Below, one piece after another: positions 10,529 to 22,759 of a stretch of 64,000 bases of DNA (positions within the stretch are counted from its first letter, which is position 1; each line of letters starts with the position of its first letter). The stretch is from Massospora cicadina (lineage: Eukaryota > Entomophthoromycota > Entomophthoromycetes > Entomophthorales > Entomophthoraceae). The stretch spans positions 62,001-126,000 of the forward strand of contig JAKSZP010000188.1 in the NCBI GenBank assembly GCA_022478985.1. Direction: 5' to 3'. The translations under genes were made by a program, and so were the position numbers. The notes beneath the pieces are model-generated. The model made no database searches. It was given only the letters and a program-made list of their open reading frames with translations, and was not told the DNA's origin.

Positions 10529-13500
10529 ATGAGTCCCCATGGCAGCACCCTGGCCCTGCAATCCATCAACGCAAATGGGTTGCGGGACTTTAAGCGGAGA
10601 GCCCGCCTCCTACGAAACTTCAGGTCAGCACAAATTGACATCGCTGCTGTCCAGGAGCCCCATATCCTCCCCCACGAACAATCTGCATAGAATGAACAGT
10701 TTGGAGGCAACTCCTTCTGGACAAACCATGCCGCCCTTATTGTTTTGAATCTCCGGGTTAAAACCCATTATTTTTCACAATATCTAGGTGGCCGCCTCAT
10801 ACTGGCCAAACTCACCACTCCTGACTTCTCCTTCTTCGCTGCAAGCATCTACCTGCCTAATGCAGGTCATGAGCAAAATCGGCTCTTAGAAGAGCTCCTC
10901 CAACTCAATCTCCCACGGAATACAGTCCTCTTAGGAGATTTGAACACAACCATAAGTCGCGTCCGTGACTCTTACCCCCTGCAGCAAAGGAACGCCCTGG
11001 ATCAAGTCGTCTCCAGGATTTCCTTCGCCTGAGTGGCTTTATAGATGCGCTTCCACCCTCCGCGTCTGGCCTAGGTTGCATGACTAGGATCCAGTATGAT
11101 GGAGGAGCTTTCCAGTCAGCGTCACGCATAGATATGGCACTGATTGGCCCCCTGCTAATTGGCCGCGTCTCCTCTAACATCTCTCGTGACAACCATCTGA
11201 GTGATCACAGGTCACTCACCGTTGTCCTCACCACCACACTTAGACCGTCGCATAGGTTCTGGCCTAGGGTTGCCCCAGCTCTTCTCAACAACCCCTTCAC
11301 TAAGGAGAAGCTGTCTATGACCATCCGGGAGTCTCTCACCTCCCCCCACCCCACCTGCTTGACCACAAGCTAAATGGGCGGTGACCAAGGAGGGCATCAC
11401 CCGCGTTGCTTACAACTGTGCCAAAGCCCAGATGACTGCAGCTCGCGCCAGAGTCAAAAGGGCGGAATCCAGAATCAGACATCTAGAGCGAAACTGCCAG
11501 CCTTAGCCCTCTCCCAGATGGTTGGAAGACTGGGAAGCGGCGCAGGAAGCACTCCGCTTGGAGCTCACACTGCAGGAAGAACGGGCAGCAAACTTTACAA
11601 CATCTCGTTACTATGCTCAATGGGAACGCCCCACCCGCTTCTTCTTTCAGAAACAGAAAGCCCGGTCAACAGCGCAGGATATTACTGCACTGAAGATTGG
11701 CACTACAACCACTTCAGATAAGGAGGAAATCACGCAGGAACTACACCGCTTCTACTCCACCCTCTTCAATGCCACCCAGGTGGACCCATCGGACATCCAA
11801 GACTTCCTGTGGCGGGCTCCAGAGCCGCCCATTGACCCACGGGCTGATGAGGCTCTACTGGCGCCTATTTCCATCCAGGAGGTGATGGAAACCCTTCTGA
11901 AATCCCCACGGCTTAAAGCCCCAGGCCCAGACGGAATACCCTTTGAGGTGTACCTTCTGGAACCTGCAGTGATAGCCAGAACCCTCCGCGACCTCTTCGC
12001 TGCACTCTTGGTGAATGGCGAGGTCCTCCCCGACTCCAGAGGCTCAATCACGACCCTCATTCACAAGAAGTCAGACCGTGAGAACCTGGCGAACTGGCGC
12101 CCCATAGCGTTGATCAACACAGACCACAAGCTCTTCACGAAGCTTCTGGCCAACCGCATCACCAAATGGGTGTCACCTCGCCTCTCCCCATCCCAGTACG
12201 GTTTTATTCCGGGGAGGTCGTTATGGGACAACTATAATGATCTTCACGTGACTTTGACTGCTAACTCTCGTAAGGTGAATGGCTTTGTGGCTCTCCTGGA
12301 TATGGAGAAAGCATATGATCGGGTAGCCTGGAAGTATATTGATGCTTCCCTGGCCCGCTTCCATCTCCCACCCGCAGCTAGGCGCTGGATATCAGCGCTC
12401 TATGACCAGCTCCACACCAGAGTCCTGGCGCCAATGGGTTTTACAGTGGCAGTACCTGTTGGACAAGGTCTCCGGCAAGGGGACCCCCTGAGCCCTATCC
12501 TTTTTAACATCACCCTTGACCCCCTCTTGGCCTCCTTACAGGACAAGCTAACAGGGATTCTGGTCCCAGGTAAAGCCCCCACACGCACCATGGCATTTGC
12601 AGATGACACTGCCATTGCATTTGGCTGCCCTGGGGATGTTGCCCTCGCTGCTGTGACCATTGAGAGGTACACCAAGGCGTCCAACGCCATGGTCAACACC
12701 TCCAAGACAACAGTTGTACAGGTCGGCTCCCCCACCTTCCCCCCACCATTTGGTATTGAACCTGAGCGCGGTACCTTCCGTCACCTGGGCGTTCTCACCA
12801 ACCAACAAGGAGTTGCGCTAAAAGACAATGAGGACTTGCTCCTTGCAGCAGTTAACTCCAGGATTGCCAGCTGGAACCGGCGGCACATCACCCCCCAGGG
12901 TCGAGCTCTGATGGTCAATGTGTTCCCCCTCTCCAAAGTCTGGTTCCTAGCGCACGTCTGCCCATTCACAGATGCCTTTTATACGCGGCTCAATGTACTC
13001 CTCCGCTGTTGGATCTGGGGCTCAAACCATCCACCAATGGCCCTCTCAACCATTGCCCGACCCTGCAATGAAGGGTGCCTAGGGCTTCTGGACACGCGAT
13101 CCCACGCCACCACAATCTTCCTGAAGTTCCTATGGCCGATTGTCTGCTGGGACGCGACCCCCATGCCCCAATGGGCGCCCGCCCTCCGCCAGTCAGTGTC
13201 AGCAGCTCTGGGTCTTCCTAGAGCATCTCTGACCTCATTAGGGGAGTGGCTCACAAACCACCCAGGCCATCGCCTAAAACCATCCTCATCCCCCTACTGG
13301 AACCAGGCTCTCCTTGCCCTGAAACGAGTAGGCGCGCGGATCCACCATGCCTTCCCATACAGAAGGGAAGGCCCTGGCCTCAGCCCACGTCGCCATGCAA
13401 TTGTGCACAATGGACAAGTTGTCACAACTCGCCTCAACCCCCAAGATCGTCCTCCCATCCGCCCAAGACTCCTTGAGCTCCTCCCTCCCTCCGTGAGATT

Positions 13501-14058
13501 TGACCTTAAGGAATTGTGGAAGGACGTCTATCACCCCATCCTGTCAGCAAAGGTGTCCAACACCTTATGGAGGGTGCTCCACTGTTCATACAGGACAGGG
13601 GACCGGACTGGCCCTACCTTCCAACACCGAAGCTGCCCCCGCTGTGTGGAGCCTATTGACTCCCACCTCCATCGTTTTTTCACCTGTCCAGGTGTCGCCG
13701 CATTTTGGCAAAGGCCCGCGCGCTCCTCCATGCTCAGCCCTGGTCTGGACACCCTGTGCAAGACCTCATGTTTGAGCAGACATTGCCTGGTTGCCACCGA
13801 CCCCTCCGTGTCCTCGCCTATGCCACAGCCATCTGGACCATCCATAACTCCTTCCTTCGTGCTGCCTTTGACCAGCAGGTGTGGACCCTTCCACACATGA
13901 TCACCCACTTTCAGGTACACTTTGAGATGGCCCTGAAGGTCTGCACTATGTCGCCAACCCTCCCCCGCTCAGTTGTCACTGCAGCACGGCTCTGGCGCGC
14001 AAACCCCCTCCCTTTCTCGATGCCTCCTCACTCCCCTTCCCTCGCCTCAGGCTCTTAG
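10529..14058 (+). pseudogene. LINE1 ORF2: APE endonuclease, reverse transcriptase, zf-RVT
   Basis: From ATG 10529: LQSINANGLRDFKRRARLLR..IDIAAVQEPHI (APE motif), ASIYLPNAGHEQ, LLGDLNT and, after a frameshift, LSDHRSLTVVL. The RT is in the open stretch 11522-13900: APGPDGIPFE, LANWRPIALIN, QYGFIPGRS, LLDMEKAYDRVAW, GLRQGDPLSPILFN, AFADDTA (FADD at 12596-12607). A CPRC..DSHLHRFFTC zinc motif lies near 13637-13690. A last frameshift moves the C-terminus to the frame of 13705-14058 (AYATAIWTIHNSFLRAAF). Breaks: TAG near 10688 (a Trp codon is likely), TGA near 11031, shifts near 11040, 11370 and 13800. Close to intact but inactive as read. No RNase H domain recognised. Confidence 0.88.
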
Positions 14059-14128
14059 GAGCCCATGCGTAATTCAATAAACATCGATGAATCCCCCCTT
14101 GGGTTGGGACCATCTAGCACTAAAAAAA

Positions 14129-14145
14129 AAGGCATCTCTTGGCTT
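14129..14145 (+). repeat. LINE1 target-site duplication, right copy
   Basis: Perfect 17-base match to 7660-7676. LINE0 sequence continues directly after it. Confidence 0.92.
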
Positions 14146-17100
14146 ACAGGATGCTCTCCCCCCAGTTCACCACTCCTTCCCCACATGACGTGGCCCAAGA
14201 TATGTGAGGGAGCGCTCATATCTATGAGTCACATTGACCACATCCTCGTCCTGCAATCCCACCACTCAAGAATATCCAAATTTACAACAAAAAAGATCAA
14301 TTTTCTGACCACCGATTGGTTATGGTGCAGTTAGCGCCAACCCAATCCCACACACAGTATCACCTTGGAGAAAGCTTCACCCAGAAAAATAAAATTGCCC
14401 AAGATATCCAACTGGGTCAAAAACGAGGCTACAAACCCAGAATTCACAGCCCCATTCACTTCAAATCCCATCAGAACATGGGAAAATTTCAAAAAGGATT
14501 TGATCAACAAAACCCAACATATTGCATCACATAAGTACACCGCGGACATGGCCACAATCAAGCGTACCTTGGCAGAACTAGACTACCTGGAGATAAATAC
14601 TCCGAGATCTGGCTATAGCCCCAACTGGGGACGCAAATGGGCAGAAATTTCTGCCCGACTTAACAATCTCATTTTCAAACACCAACATAGAATCAAAGTA
14701 TTGAACAAAGGTAAGTTCTTAAAGGAAGGCGAAACCTGTTTGACATACTTTTTCCGCCAATTCCACTCCTGCAGAAACCAGCCCACATGCACACAGGTCT
14801 GCAAGACCAACGGCATTGTGGCAACCAACCCAGAGGAGGTCAAGGCAGAAGTACAACATTATCACACCAAATTATATCGCGAAACGCCAACAGATTCACA
14901 AAAAATTAAAGAATTTATACAAACTGCTGAGATACAAAGTACACCACCAAATTACAACATACTATCCCTAATTACACAGGAGGAGCTTTGGGAGACAATT
15001 CGCGGTGCACCATGTAGGAAATGCCAAGGGCCTGATGGGATACCCTACAGGTTTACAAAAAAAATTTTCAACAAATCGCCCCCCTCCTATTAGCGTCTAT
15101 GAACCAGTGCTTGTTGGAAACATGCCTAATACCAGGAGGCCATGAATCCTATGTTATAACCTTGTATAAAAAGGGTGACAAGTTGGACCTGGCCAACTGG
15201 CGCCCAATTTCACTCTCCAACATTGACACAAAAATTCTAACAAAAATTTTAGAAGCCAGATTAGGCGCAATTGCCTCTGACATCCTGTCACCCAACCAGT
15301 TTGGGCTTATACCAAAGCGTTCAATCTGGAACAACATTCACCCTGTTGCAAACATTTGCCAATCCAAAGCAACTGGTGCCCTGGTCTTCTTGGATCAGGA
15401 AAAGGCGTATGACCGTGTTAGCTGGCCATACCTAAAAGAATGTCTACATGCCTTCAAACTCCCACCAAGATTCGTAAAATGGGCGATGCTCCTAACAGAA
15501 TCTGCAACCATGGCTGTATGCAGCCCTGGATTCCTAACAAACAAGATTAAACCACACAGAGGGCTCAAACAAGGGGATCCCCTCAGCCCACTGCTATACA
15601 ATTTCAGCTTTGACCCACTCCTCCGAGTAACTGAATCACATCTCATGGGAATAACCGCACAAGGACAACCAACAGTCAAGATACTGGCCTTTGCGGATGA
15701 CTGCGTAGCAGGTATAGCAAACAATGAAGATGCACAACAGCTGGAACGCACTCTAGAGGAATACTCCAAGGTGAGCAATGCATCGCTCAACAAAAGAAAG
15801 ACAGAAATCATCCTCTTAGGCAAATACACAAACAACTGGGCCACAACATCAGAACCTCAAACCAACACACGATAATAAAACCCAATCATTTTACCCTTTG
15901 CAGCACCTCCCACCACCACTCCTGTCCAACACCTTGGAATTTGGCTAGAATCAGGTTTATATGCTAACGAGACAATGGAAAGTAACCTGTTACAACGGGT
16001 ATCCAAACGCGTCGCCTCCCCCAAGGGAAGAGCCCCAGGATTAACAGGGCGAGTTACAGTTGCTAACTCGCTCATCCTCCCAATACTATGGTACCCGGCC
16101 CACGTGATCGCCTTCTCACCTACCTTTATAACTTCAATCCGCGCGCTTATCCAGGGCTGGCTGTTGCCCGGCTCTCACCCTCCTATATGGATGGAAACAC
16201 TATTTGGCCCACGCTCAAGCGGAGGCATGGGACTAATAGATCTTGAGAGCCACTATAATCACATCCTAGGTACCTGGATAAAGGAATTACTTGATCCAGA
16301 CCTCCTGAAACAACATTGGGTCAGAGCAGTAAGGACTAACTTTGCACAGGCGCTCAAATTAACCAACCCACATAGTCCACCCAGACTACTTTCATACCTT
16401 GCCAAGCACCGTACTGCAACAGGTCCGCATCAAAACTCCCCTCATTTCAAACATATCCTCTGAACTATCCGCCGTATGGGATGGACCATAGAGAACACAG
16501 GTACTATACAGGGAAGGGGATGACCCAGCCCCCAATTCAAATTAAGAAACCCAGAAAACCACCCCCAGAGAGATATGCTCACAACAACCCCAAACATAGC
16601 TAGGATAGAATACCTAGATATGTTGGACATTCCCTATGATTTAACCACACACAAGGCAGGGTGGAAAATGACTCACCACCCACTCCTACAGCTGAGGATA
16701 AGAGCAAACACCTGGCGCTGTCTGAGAAGGACCTATAGGACGGTGGACTGCTCCAACTCCCTCCACGAGAATGTGCAGTATGTGGAGGGGAGGGATCCCT
16801 ACATCACCGCCTAGAAACATGCCCCCCAACCAAAGCTATATGGCAGGAAGTCGCACGCCTGCTTAAGATCCAAAACGAACAGGAATTCTCAATATCAAAG
16901 AGCATCTTCGCGCTCCAGATCATGTCACCAATCCCATCTACACTCCGCTCCCTAATACCCATTGCAATGTGGACAATCCACACAAATGCATTAGATGCGT
17001 TCAAGGGCACGGTCCCAACCATTCATGGGGTTATTAACAGATTCCATGTCCACTTACTGGAGCACTTCCAAGCCTGGCTCTATGGATATATGAGACCAAG

Positions 17101-17251
17101 GCAAAAAGTGCTCATAGAATCATGGTTCCCACTCTGGTTCCTCCGCACAGACCCTTTCCTTCACACCTGCTCCATAGCAGGGGAAACCCCTTGGAATAGC
17201 GCACCAACCCCCCCATACCTGGCAGTCCTGCTGGAAGCAGGGGTAACTTGA
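14146..17251 (+). pseudogene. LINE0 ORF2 3' part (endonuclease end, RT, zf-RVT-like region)
   Basis: The endonuclease ends with SDHRLV near 14308-14325. The RT follows in two open stretches in different frames, 14365-15093 and 15099-15875. It carries GPDGIPYRF, LANWRPISL, QFGLIPKRS, FLDQEKAYDRVSW, GLKQGDPLSPLLYNF and the catalytic AFADDC (FADD codons 15690-15701). Beyond that, 15975-16463 and 16575-17251 hold the thumb/C-terminal region ending in the conserved FPLWFLRTDPFLHTC. Enzyme role in the family: target-primed reverse transcription. At least four frame breaks make the copy inactive, though every RT catalytic motif I looked for is intact. Confidence 0.8.
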
Positions 17252-17307
17252 GTACCCTGGGGTGCCCAATTTTATATTTTTCAGTTATTTCCTTAGTTTT
17301 ACATATA

Positions 17308-17357
17308 TTCGATAATGTCCGTCCCCTAGTCAGCTTACCTCAGTTAAATAAATAAAA
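17308..17357 (+). repeat. LINE0 3' tail (shared LINE/SINE tail)
   Basis: After ORF2 the element ends ATTCGATAATGTCC, TCCCCTAGTCAGCTTACCTC, then AGTTAAATAAATAAAAAG. The same block closes LINE3, both ORF1-only elements and the SINE at 56346. In other LINE/SINE pairs such a block is the site recognised by the RT. Confidence 0.75.
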
Positions 17358-17367
17358 AGATTGTCAT

Positions 17368-18500
17368 GATTACTCTAAGGAGGAGAACTTGCACTAAGAG
17401 TAAACAACAGGATTGTTTACTTCTTTATGGTACTGGACTAAAACGACCCCACCGCTGCTTCAGAGACATTTCATACCAGATATAAAGGTCTTGGAGTTTT
17501 CAGCATTCTTGAGAATGTAGCGGAGACAAAATCCCCTTGATGGCATCAAACGCTTGATGACAAGTATCCATCCACTTAACTGGGACGTTTCTTCAAAAAA
17601 ATGGAGAGGGGGTGACAACTGAGAAACTCCAGTGAAAACTCCTCAAGAAAGATAACTGTGTTAAAAAGCTGTTCAGCTGTTTTTAGGCTGAAATGGTGCG
17701 CCAATAAAGAAAGATTCAGGTTTGCAGGGTGGGATTTATACCCTTCTTGCAAAACCAAATTCCCAATGAAGGTGACTTATCCCTATAAAATTAACATTTA
17801 AAGGCTTTGACGCATAGATCCTACTTTTAAAGATCAGAAAACACCGTTAAAGATCTTTTGCATGCTGTTCATGATTGGGCGAATGAACCAAGCTGTCATC
17901 TCTATAGGCTACCGCACAAATGAAGGGCATATCTCCCAGGACGTCATTCATATGTTGGAACGTTGTAAATGCATTCTTGATATCAAAATGCCTTAAGTGA
18001 ACTAAAATATCTTCCTCTTTGCGCAGAATGTTGTAAGCCACTCCTGGCCCTAATCCATCCTTATCTGGTAAATGAATTTAACAGGTTGAGTGAAGAAAAT
18101 ACCTGGGAATTGTCAATCACTTGTCTGATAGTTTGCTCCAAAGGCGGAGATAGGAGATATTAACAGTTATGGTGTTCAGATACTCATAATCCACAAACAG
18201 CAGTAAGGTTTGTAGTCTTATGTACAAAAACTATGGGCGAAGCAATAGGGGAATTTTTAAAAGATCCATTTCTCCGTAGCATATCTTTTAACTAAACCTC
18301 TAAGGGTTTATCTTCTTAATTGCTTTTTGGATATAACGGGCAGTTTAAGCACTGTAGATAGCAGATCCGGGCAAAGGAACAGGTTTTGAAGCTGTTTAAG
18401 GTTAAACGTAGTTATTCTTGATGTAAATATAACAAGGGGACAGAACTATTTGGATGGTTAAGGCTTTCTGAATACCCTCAATAAAGTTATATAAAGCGGA
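17368..18500 (-). pseudogene. M1 chromovirus, 5' half: RT and start of RNase H
   Basis: On the minus strand, near 18200-18360 the reading CPLYP..., DMLRRNGSFKNSPIASPIVFVHK matches E1/E2 RT (LLRKVWMFKETSPVTSPIVFAKK). At 17847-18041 TFQHMNDVLGDMPFICAVAYRDDSLVHSPNHEQHAKDL matches TFQRMINNVLGDLWFTCAIAYIKN; the YIDD box reads YRDD. The RNase H start runs to 17368 (VLVQYHKEVNNPVVYS) and continues with AIYFKELA at 5646. It carries several stops. The right boundary with M2 is approximate. Confidence 0.75.
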
Positions 18501-21175
18501 AGCTTTTTAAAAAATTACATAAGTGAAAAATATCATCTATATGAATCTTGGGATACTCATAGTATACTGAGGGTTTGGTGCCCCCAGTATTTACCCTTTT
18601 GAACTGACGATAAGCACTACTTGAGCTTCTTGAAGAAGTCTATAATTAGATAACTTTCTTTGGTTATTTTTAGTCTTAAGGAATTGATAGAGCGGTCTTT
18701 TTTCATCTTGGTCCTAAATGATTCCAGGTCTTTCCTCCCTTTGGCATCTAGTTTATGGTTTGATTCCTCCATCAACCCAATGTCAGGAAGCAAGATATGA
18801 GTAGATGTGGAATACCTAATTACAGAAAAATTTAATATTTCTCCATCAGGGGGTTAAGTTCAGATAATGATCTCTTGAAATCCTGTTTGAGGGGTACAAA
18901 AGCTCTGAAAAAAAATTCATGTATAGAGTTGATGCCTATGCCCTTGTCAAAACTGACAATGAGGTTTCTGACCACGTTTATGAAGAACTTATAGGGACAG
19001 ACCAAAAATTAGTTAGCTTGATGCTTCTTCCTTATGACGAGGATGGTAGAACATTACTAAGTCCCCTGGTCATTATTGGCAAGGAGGGTAGGTGTATATT
19101 GTTTTTTCCAGCCTCTTTGGTAGTGGGATGCACCATTGCATCCATGGTTAGAGACTGCAATCAAATAATCTCATTAGTTAAGACTCGCAGAGTGATCTCA
19201 GAAGTATCAGGAGTTTTTGAAGTTAGCATAAAGTAGACTAGTTGGTAAGAGAGGTTCCCTGCCATAAAGCGCTTCAAAGGGGGACATCTTGATCACCCTG
19301 TGGTAGCTGCCTAATAGGCAAGTAGAGCACATGGGAGGAAATAATTCATCTTAAAGATTGGTAGAAGCCATATTACTCATAATGGAGATAAAAATTGACA
19401 TTAGCTCTCTCTAAACCCACTATTTTGAAAGATTTATGGGTGCTGAAAAAGCCTGGAGAGTGTTGAATAGGGCAGTTAATTCTCAGATCACCTCTGAGGT
19501 GAAATTTAGGCCATTTTCGGATAAAAGTACCCTCAGACTACCATTCTCTGTGTAGAGTTGCCAATACAGTAATAGGGTGGTTGCTCAAGCGGTGGCCATG
19601 TGGATTGATTAAATTAATCCCTTTGGTAAGGTGTTCCACAGCCAGAATTATATACTAATGACCATGGACTCCTGTATACAAAGGTTCTGTAAAGTCAAAG
19701 CTTACCATGTGGAAATGGGCTAAAGTAGGGGTACTTGAGGCTGAAATCTCAGAATGGTCCTGTCACGTTGGCAACAAGTGATACAGGCATCCAACAACCT
19801 TTAATCAAATTGAGCATTGTGTCCCAAAGGTATCACGACCTTAATCATTGGTGATTTTTTCACCAGCCCATGACCAGTGATAGTATGTCCTTCCATAACA
19901 CCTTGGTCCAATCAGAGGGGTAAATGTAAGAGAGCAACTTTTCTTTGTTAATATATATAGCATGCCGTCAGTATTTGAGTTTTAATTGCTCTCCATTTTG
20001 AGCTTACTTTGAATTTCTGTAGTTTTATAGGGGCCACAAGTTGGAATGACAAAAGAGATCATATAATGCTACTACTTGGCAGATAAAGAGTAAGAACTGG
20101 AAATAACAAGAGACTGTCAGCATTTTGGTGTATGGCACCTAGGTGATGAACAATTGAGAAATCATTGTTCTGTAAATGTAGGGCTCACCATGCTAAGTGA
20201 CCACCAGGTCCAAGCATCTATTAACCAGATAATAGAGGCTTGATTGTTAATACCAAAAGTGGATCTATAAAGGAAGGAGTGGAAATTCTAATTGGGTAGA
20301 ATTATCATCAAGCAACCGCATTTGATGCCGCTGTAGTTTTGTTTGGCTTTTAAAAAGAATTTCTAAAGTACATAATTGGATCATCAACCTAATTGTCGTT
20401 GTGTTGTGCCAAATTAAGAACTAATGGCAACATTACTTGCATTTTTTAAAAACTTAAGAAAAGATCATCAAACTGGGGTATATTATCATAGGAGTTCTAG
20501 TTAGCGTCAGTTTCAATGCATCAAAGGACTGTTGTTGCTATAACTCTCAATGGAAAGACACGTTTTTCTGAAAAAAAAAACCAGAGGCCCTGCAAACTCA
20601 ACAAAATGGGTAATAGATTAGCAGTAATTCAGCACCATTCCAGGTAAGCCCTGCATTTCCCTTGGAATCTTTGGTAGGGACATCTTATGCATGGTCATAA
20701 CTTTATCTGGCAGTATTGAATGCCCTATTCTGTTACTTTGTGACCTAAAATTTCATCCCCTAGATTAGGCAACTTTGTCAGTTTCATTTATAGACGTTGT
20801 TCTCAAAATTCTCAAATCTTGCCATAAGTGGTCGATATGGGAGCCAAAATTATAGGAGAAGACATTGATACTTCTAAATACCATGCCACAGGAAATTTTT
20901 CTAGTCCCCTAGGATGTTATTTATGGCTCGGTGGAATGTACCTAGACCACTGCATAGCCCATATAGCATTTAACTAGTCTCAAAAAGGCCCTATTTAATA
21001 ATGAGAGTTCACTTAGCTCTGTCTTCTGAGGCAAGGTCTATTTGCCAGTACCTACTGGCTAAATTCATTGCAGAGAAGTATTATAGCTGGCTAGCATCCA
21101 AAGAAGATTGACAATAATAGGTAGGGATAGCTGTCATTCTTGGTGATTGATCTCAATTTAATATAATTTTTAATT
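18500..21175 (-). mobile_element. M2: minus-strand Ty3/gypsy relic (integrase to RT)
   Basis: The RT end lies at 20850-21140, where the DNA aligns with the M3 RT around 32750-32880 (QYLLA / RYWQV region, then a stretch pairing with YPLPCIDDCL). RNase H decay lies near 20350-20650. An integrase core near 19600-19720 reads DFTEPLYTGVHGH-YIILAVEHLTKG. SPFEALYGR-like sequence lies at 19250-19310 (CPPLKRFMAG in the best frame). It is cut near 21170 by the ORF1-only element and does not resume beyond 28390. No LTR identified. The 105-codon plus-strand frame at 18919-19236 is an antisense shadow. Confidence 0.6.
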
Positions 21176-22323
21176 ATAATTTTATTTGAGGCACCCAACC
21201 AGGGGATGGACAATACTGATACATAATGAGAAAACAAAACCCATAAATACTAAACGGAAAACAAGAACAAAATTAATACCTCCAACCAGGCAGGGAGCAG
21301 AGGACCGCTAACTCACCATGGCAGAGGGGTGGAAGGGATGGTTGATGCATCCACATGCACATCAACCACATCAGGGGAATCAGCGTTGTAGATGCGCATC
21401 GAGGCTGAGAGCAATGGCGTCAGGGCGTCAGCTTGGTTGGATCAAGGTGTATTATAAAAAGGATTGAGATGAGTAATATTGGCATCAATAATAGCTTTGA
21501 CAATTCAGCCATATGATTTTCATCCTGAAGGTAGGCATCAGGAAGTAGGGAAAAACTGCTACATTTTGCCTGGTGATAGCAGTTTTTGGGTCAAATATTG
21601 ATAGTTCAGCAACATTAATGGTAGAGGATTTAGCAGCTTTGACCAAATCTGTAGAAATCATAACACGCATTTTCAGGGAAATCAGGGGGGAGTTAACTAC
21701 GGTTAAGCCTTTGTGGAACTCATCAACAGACTTTGTTACTGCAATATGGAGTTGGTGACAATGGGGGAGGCCACCGCTACTAAGGCAAGCTGTTGGTCAT
21801 TCTGGAAGGAGATAGTATTAGGTTTATGGGCATAACATCTGGGCGGAATAGAATTGTCAAAATCTGAGGAACTAATTTTTCCCAATCATACCATCTGGGG
21901 CTTCCTCACCTTATTTGTCTACTGTCTTACTGACTATTGCACCTTATTTGTCAACCTCATCCAATAGGGACTAAGGATTTTGGTTCACAGGAATAGTGGA
22001 GGCAGGATTAGGGTGTGTGGTAGTAAGAAAATGGGGATTTGCTTGAGAGCGAACAGTTGATAAACCTGATTCTGATTGGCTGGGGTGAATTCAGTTGGGT
22101 GAACGTGGCTTGGGGCTGTGGTGGGTGCAGAATTCACACTCTGGCCCATTAAGTAAGAGCGTTGGGTGGGGGAAACAAAACACCCCATTCAGATGCCGCT
22201 GGAAAGGTTTAGAGACAGTACCATGTGAAGCGGAATGGGGGCAGGACTTTTAGAATAGTCAAATTTAAAGCAGAGGGGACAAATCTTTCAACCATTGTTG
22301 ACAGCCCAAAAGAAATGCTTTGG

Positions 22324-22371
22324 AACATCGATGAACCCCCCTCGGGTTGGGACCATCTAGTACTAAAAAAA
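22324..22371 (+). mobile_element. 48-bp stub of a LINE1-family element
   Basis: AACATCGATGAACCCCCCTC, GGGTTGGGACCATCTAG, TACT and poly(A) match the last 48 bases of LINE1 (14080-14128). It is bracketed by a 16-bp duplication: AAAAGAAATGCTTTGG at 22308-22323 and AAAAGAAATGCTCTGG at 22372-22387, one T/C difference. It is thus a separate, extremely 5'-truncated insertion inside the ORF1-only element. Confidence 0.85.
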
Positions 22372-22647
22372 AAAAGAAATGCTCTGGTGAGGCTGCAATA
22401 TAAGCATGTAAGGGATTTTGTTGGGCACTGGCTGAGTGATGTGGGGTGATGGTGTGAGGGGCAGCAAGGGGCTCTGCACGTTCGGAATGATAAAGATGAG
22501 ATTAGGTTGAGAGCCATAAGCCATAAGCCCCAACATCAGCTTCTCATATAGAATTTGGGGTGGGAGGTGAGAATAAAAATTTGCAGATGACACCACCAAT
22601 GTGGTTTCAGAAGGGAGGAAAGTACGGGTAGTAGGAATTGGGGTATT

Positions 22648-22663
22648 TTTATAAATCAAAGGA
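22648..22663 (+). repeat. LINE3 target-site duplication, left copy
   Basis: TTTATAAATCAAAGGA, identical to 27938-27953. It belongs to the interrupted ORF1-only element, whose copy at about 40411 reads TTTTTATAAATTAATTGC at the same place. Confidence 0.92.
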
Positions 22664-22759
22664 AAAACTTTTCTTTCTCGTTGCAAACACTTTTGCAACC
22701 CATTCAATTCAAGATTAAATCTAGTTTGATAATCTCATAGAGGGGATTAGTCTGCGCCC

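Larger units (their letters stand above)
7677..14128 (+). mobile_element. LINE1: second LINE family, inserted in LINE0
   Basis: A 6.45-kb element with a roughly 90-base leader, ORF1 (CCHC), ORF2 (APE, RT, zf-RVT) and a 3' end GGGTTGGGACCATCTAGCAC followed by poly(A). It is flanked by a perfect 17-bp duplication, AAGGCATCTCTTGGCTT, at 7660-7676 and 14129-14145. It is richer in G+C than its surroundings and its ORF2 keeps a 792-codon open stretch, so it is the youngest layer of this nest. Its proteins are only distantly similar to LINE0/LINE3 and its tail is unrelated to theirs. Confidence 0.92.
5657..17357 (+). mobile_element. LINE0: non-LTR retrotransposon, split by LINE1
   Basis: Its own sequence is 5657-7676 plus 14146-17357, about 5.2 kb, the same length as LINE3. 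The order is a 5' leader (CTTTTCCTTCTC, as in LINE3), ORF1 with a decayed CCHC, a double-hairpin junction, ORF2 (APE endonuclease, RT with FADD, zf-RVT-like end), and the shared 3' tail. A one-mismatch 10-bp target duplication flanks it: AGATTGCCAT at 5647-5656 and AGATTGTCAT at 17358-17367. The insertion is confirmed by M1, whose RNase H reading resumes across the join. Confidence 0.85.

Noticed and set aside
11374..11721. Separate 115-codon protein in LINE1
   Set aside because: Out-of-frame overlap with ORF2 between endonuclease and RT; the ORF2 frame explains the conservation.
18919..19236. 105-codon plus-strand frame that looks like a small protein
   Set aside because: Antisense to the integrase C-terminus of the minus-strand M2 element; no motif of its own.
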